Assembly (NCBI RefSeq): GCF_015845845.1
Contig: NZ_LDIG01000030.1
Location: forward strand, 1 to 45,638
Length of the DNA stretch: 45,638 nucleotides
Reading direction: 5' to 3'
DNA from: Paenibacillus dendritiformis
GTDB lineage: Bacteria > Bacillota > Bacilli > Paenibacillales > Paenibacillaceae
Under the pieces are notes generated by a model. That model did no database searches. It worked only from the letters and a program-made list of their open reading frames with translations, and had not been told where the DNA came from. Both the position numbers and the translations under genes were made by a program. Positions 44,543 to 45,638 of this stretch are shown here, one piece after another. Position 1 is the first letter of the stretch, and each line of letters starts with the position of its first letter.

Positions 44543-45510
44543 CCGGAAAAATGCACATCTCCGGAAAAAACTTTTTGTACCGCTCCCGTCTTGTCCCTCA
44601 GCAGCAGGGCGCCTGATTCATCCAGCCCAACCGCGACGCCCTGCAGCGGCCCCTGCGGGGTCTCGACGGTCATCTGGCGGCCCAGCGTGATGCTCTGCGC
44701 CTCCCACAGCGTACGGATGGGCCCGAACCCTTCCTCTTCATACAGGCGGTACAGCTGCTCCAGCTCCTGCAGGCATGCCGCCACCAGCGTGGCCCGGTCC
44801 ACTACATGGCCCGTCACGATTTTCAAGGACGTCGCCCGGTCTTGCAGCTCTTCCGGGAAGTCGGCGGCATCCAGGTTGACACTGATGCCGATGCCGGCAA
44901 TGACATAGAGCAGCCGCTCGTCTTCGGCGGCCGACTCGAGCAGGATGCCCGCCACCTTTTTGCCGTCGGCCAGGATATCGTTCGGCCATTTGATGCCAAG
45001 CGGGGCCGACGTCAGCTTCTTCATCGCCCGGAACATCGCCACCGCCGAGAGCAAGGTCAGATGCGGCGTATACGGCAGCGGAATGCGGGGGCGCAGGACG
45101 ATGCTCATCCAGATGCCCTTGCCTGCCGGCGAATGCCAGACATGCCCTTGGCGGCCCCGGCCGCCCGTCTGCTCCTCCGCCAGCACGACCGCGCCCTCGG
45201 GCACGCCTTCCTTCGCCCAGGCGGCCGCTTCATTCTGCGTCGACTCCGTCTTTTCGAGGATGCGCAGCCGGTTCCCGAAGGTGCCCGGCGCCAGCTTGGC
45301 GAGCAGCGTCGCCTCATCGAGCCGGGTCGGCTGGGTCACGAGCCGGTACCCGAGCTTCGGCACGGCGTCGAAGGCGTAGCCTTTGGCGCGGAGGACGTTG
45401 ATCTGCTTCCATACGGCCGTCCGCGTAATCTGGAGCCGGCGGCTCAATTCCTCGCCGGAAATATATTGATCCGGGTGTTCCCGGAACCAGTCCAGTAATT
45501 TTTGATTCAT
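44539..45510 (-). CDS. birA: Biotin-protein ligase / biotin operon repressor
   Basis: Attaches biotin to acetyl-CoA carboxylase and, in the two-domain form, represses biotin genes. 323 aa from ATG 45510. The N-terminal winged helix is SGEELSRRLQITRTAVWKQI. The catalytic domain has GGRGRQGHVWHSPAGKG, slightly unlike the usual GRGRRGR, and IKWPNDILADGKKVAGIL. A C-terminal SH3-like domain is present. The start overlaps the stop of cca by ATGA. It lies next to cca as in Bacillus. Confidence 0.95.
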   Translation of the reverse strand: MNQKLLDWFREHPDQYISGEELSRRLQITRTAVWKQINVLRAKGYAFDAVPKLGYRLVTQPTRLDEATLLAKLAPGTFGNRLRILEKTESTQNEAAAWAKEGVPEGAVVLAEEQTGGRGRQGHVWHSPAGKGIWMSIVLRPRIPLPYTPHLTLLSAVAMFRAMKKLTSAPLGIKWPNDILADGKKVAGILLESAAEDERLLYVIAGIGISVNLDAADFPEELQDRATSLKIVTGHVVDRATLVAACLQELEQLYRLYEEEGFGPIRTLWEAQSITLGRQMTVETPQGPLQGVAVGLDESGALLLRDKTGAVQKVFSGDVHFSG

Positions 45511-45638
45511 TCTCGGTTCCACTCTTTCTCCACGTATTTCCTGAGCGCGTCGCGCTCGTTCGGCACGTCGCCGAGCGCGACGGCGAGCCAGGCGGCTTCG
45601 AGCGCCTCGCGAAGCCACGGCCCGGCCGGCCGGTCCGC
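45507..45638 (-). CDS. cca: C-terminal end of CCA-adding tRNA nucleotidyltransferase (partial)
   Basis: A minus-strand frame enters from the right edge and ends at 45507 with ...VPNERDALRKYVEKEWNRE. The segment ADRPAGPWLREALEAAW is the typical C-terminal sequence of Bacillales CCA-adding enzymes, whose gene adjoins birA. Only about 43 codons are in the window, so catalytic motifs cannot be checked. Its stop overlaps the birA start by 4 nt. Confidence 0.8.
   Translation of the reverse strand, partial: ADRPAGPWLREALEAAWLAVALGDVPNERDALRKYVEKEWNRE

Overview
The window reads as chromosomal DNA of a spore-forming Firmicute close to Paenibacillus. The pointers are moderately GC-rich coding sequence, a triple SLH-domain protein, an amidase with a copper-amine-oxidase-N domain, a GerMN lipoprotein, a proline T-box leader, and the Bacillales housekeeping series cca-birA-panBCD-dinG-ypmB-asnS-dnaD-nth. 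This series lies on the minus strand. I see no rRNA, tRNA, integrase, transposase or CRISPR array.

Layout by region. 1-2661 (minus): the start of a dynamin-like GTPase, an 85-aa unknown and nth. 2742-7770 (minus): three envelope genes, namely an SLH protein, a GerMN lipoprotein and a cell-wall amidase. 8071-10197 (plus): a MarR regulator and a 14-TM MFS exporter. 10432-14249 (minus): a TetR regulator, a C39-like lipoprotein and leuDC. 14412-15341 (plus): a divergent LysR regulator. 15393-18112 (minus): a nitrilase-family amidase overlapping a membrane-anchored NagZ-like GH3. 18283-26326 (plus): an exported unknown, a frameshifted mtnE, then a proline T-box driving proB-proA-proC-mtnW-mtnX-mtnB, with mtnB destroyed. 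26373-27060: a gene-free stretch with two families of degenerate short tandem repeats. 27126-28819 (plus): a tandem-HTH TetR regulator and an alpha/beta hydrolase. 28922-45638 (minus): dnaD, asnS-ackA-hbd, a short FtsH-type protease with an overlapping membrane partner, ypmB-mtaD-rex, dinG, a TPR protein, panDCB, birA and the end of cca.

How the genes work together. The pan operon makes pantothenate. Its leader carries a promoter, a hairpin with one bulged A on each strand that fits the known pan RNA motif, and a terminator before panB. The proline genes sit behind a T-box with a CCU (Pro) specifier. Methionine-salvage genes are joined to proC by overlapping codons and so appear to be under proline control. 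mtnE and mtnB both carry inactivating lesions and no mtnD follows, so salvage looks decayed. An MTA/SAH deaminase (mtaD) elsewhere in the window could still deal with methylthioadenosine.

The most unusual items are the T-box/methionine-salvage fusion and its decay, the panB leader, the loop-less FtsH paralogue with its overlapping partner gene, the tandem-HTH TetR with a perfect palindrome, the repeat-rich gene-free stretch, and the 26-kb block that separates nth from dnaD. All family assignments come from reading motifs; no database search was run.
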